From: Methanolinea sp.
Lineage (GTDB): Archaea > Halobacteriota > Methanomicrobia > Methanomicrobiales > Methanospirillaceae
Length of the DNA stretch: 34,341 nucleotides
Reading direction: 5' to 3'
NCBI GenBank assembly: GCA_018263335.1
Contig: JADFCY010000020.1
Coordinates: forward strand, 1 to 34,341
A program made the position numbers and the translations under genes. This document shows positions 33,603 to 34,341 of the stretch, in pieces; position 1 is the first letter of the stretch; every line of letters begins with the position of its first letter. The notes below the pieces were generated by a model. The model made no database searches, had not been told where the DNA came from, and worked only from the letters and a program-made list of their open reading frames with translations.

Positions 33603-34317
33603 ACATCCCATTTTTTTCTCCCTTGCTGATTTGGGTATAAAAGTATGGAATGAAAATTTTAAATCTGTAAACCAAATGAGTGAGTGAACCGCCGGCCGGG
33701 ATGTGGCATTCTTGATTGAAGAGGGGCTCAAAGTCGAAAAGTCTCCCACACGCTATCCGACTAATCGACCTTTCTTACTCGTATATAAAAGAGCCCCTTT
33801 TATTAATGGACAATCTTTTCAGACGTTTCCCCTGTTTTCAGGATAACACGTAAAATGGATGATATTTTGTGAATAGATGATATTCTCTCTTGGCGGTTGT
33901 TGCCAGCAATGAATGCCTGATTGTCACTTCTGGTTCAATTGATCGGTCAAAATCGCACATCTTACAGTAACTTGATTAAATCGGCAGACTACGATACCAA
34001 CGGAAAGTAGTGTGAAGAGACCAATGTGAATAATGGAGGTCGTGCCTCAGCGAGATCTGGCAATACGAGGGTCACGAAGAGAGACCTGATTGCCTGAAAA
34101 TGGGAGACAATGCCATGAGCGCTGAATTTTAGGCAATATTACTACGAAATCTTTATATGACTGTAAAGAACAAAAGTCATTTATATCCAACGCACAAGTC
34201 AGAGCGACCGAGTGATGGATAGATAAGGTGGCATCAAAGGCAGGCAGGCTTATAGATTCATCATTCTATCACTTCTGGCTATCGGAAGATATCGAGGTGG
34301 CAAAGGTATGTTGACAT
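33603..34317. other. 715-bp AT-rich region without a supported gene
   Basis: Features seen: TATA-like GGTATAAAAG near 33635-33644, TATATAAAAG near 33783-33792 and TTTATAT near 34152-34158 and 34180-34186. There is an 8-bp inverted repeat 33722-33729/33791-33798, a doubled GATGATATT (33858, 33876) and a strong hairpin with 12-bp arms and one bulged G (34089-34101 with 34126-34137). A 47-codon open stretch starting at a GTG near 33700 has no recognisable similarity. The region may hold small RNAs or the promoter of a gene to the right. Confidence 0.4.
33608..33620 (+). terminator. U-run terminator after the dual protease
   Basis: Seven T at 33611-33617 begin 9 nt after the stop at 33602, with C-rich flanks. 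A simple archaeal U-run terminator is likely. Confidence 0.5.
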
Positions 34318-34341
34318 ATGAAAAAAGCAAGAGAGTTTCTG
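34318..34341 (+). CDS. Possible start of a truncated gene
   Basis: An ATG at 34318 opens a frame coding MKKAREFL before the window ends. It lies about 110 nt after the second TATA-like element at 34180 and just past a stop in the same frame at 34312. Eight codons are too few to identify a product. Confidence 0.2.

Noticed and set aside
33700-33845. Small 47-codon open frame after the dual protease
   Set aside because: Only a GTG start, no ribosome site and no recognisable similarity; kept as a note in the intergenic entry.

Overview
The window is chromosomal DNA of a methanogenic archaeon, most likely order Methanomicrobiales. The evidence is an archaeal replisome pair (RFC small subunit and MCM), an archaeal-type methanopterin aldolase, the archaeal CoA route (pantoate kinase, phosphopantothenate synthetase, CoaBC), NMD3, DUF424 and a Taw2-like wyosine enzyme. 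High-GC coding sequence, many overlapping or nearly touching genes, and large PKD-domain surface proteins also fit. The genus cannot be fixed from the sequence alone.

Layout. 1-1803: a complete IS1634/IS4-type insertion sequence (131-1797) with 25-bp imperfect inverted repeats and a 6-bp target duplication. 1926-5028: rfcS and mcm, overlapping by 8 nt. 5068-6219: mptD and an abutting TatD-like hydrolase. 6269-9669: DUF424, NMD3, Taw2-like and CoaBC, a translation/tRNA set ending in a CoA gene. 9670-10124: a 455-bp stretch without a convincing gene. 10125-13437: pantoate kinase, phosphopantothenate synthetase, a second RFC-small-like AAA protein whose Walker B is destroyed, and a class I methyltransferase; each gene overlaps the next. 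13482-15425 (minus): a PurM/HypE-superfamily protein and a small secreted protein. 15554-22012 (plus): a seven-gene envelope operon of small membrane protein, DUF4129-like surface protein, DUF4350, MoxR ATPase, DUF58, a polytopic membrane protein and a Cys-rich membrane-anchored protein. It runs tail to tail into a minus pair, DUF1616 and a Thr/Pro-rich surface protein (21966-23879).

24136-33602 is devoted to the cell surface: a 1204-residue membrane-anchored protein with six PKD domains, a secreted Gly/Ser/Thr-rich protein on the minus strand, and a secreted protein of about 1581 residues. The last joins a complete subtilisin-type (S8) protease and a complete papain-type (C1A) protease, separated and followed by PKD domains and (T[V/I]PT)n linkers. 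33603-34341 is AT-rich, with promoter-like and hairpin elements but no gene I can support apart from a possible start codon at the extreme edge.

Working together: PoK, PPS and CoaBC cover pantoate to 4'-phosphopantetheine. RfcS and MCM are replisome parts; the second RFC-like protein would be a non-catalytic clamp-loader subunit. The MoxR/DUF58/DUF4129/DUF4350 operon looks like a self-contained envelope assembly or maturation machine next to genes for exported proteins. The most unusual object is the dual-protease polypeptide. Its C1A cassette lies between two co-linear copies of one module (linker repeat, PKD, linker, PKD) offset by exactly 2658 bp, so recombination between them would add or remove the cysteine protease without breaking the frame.
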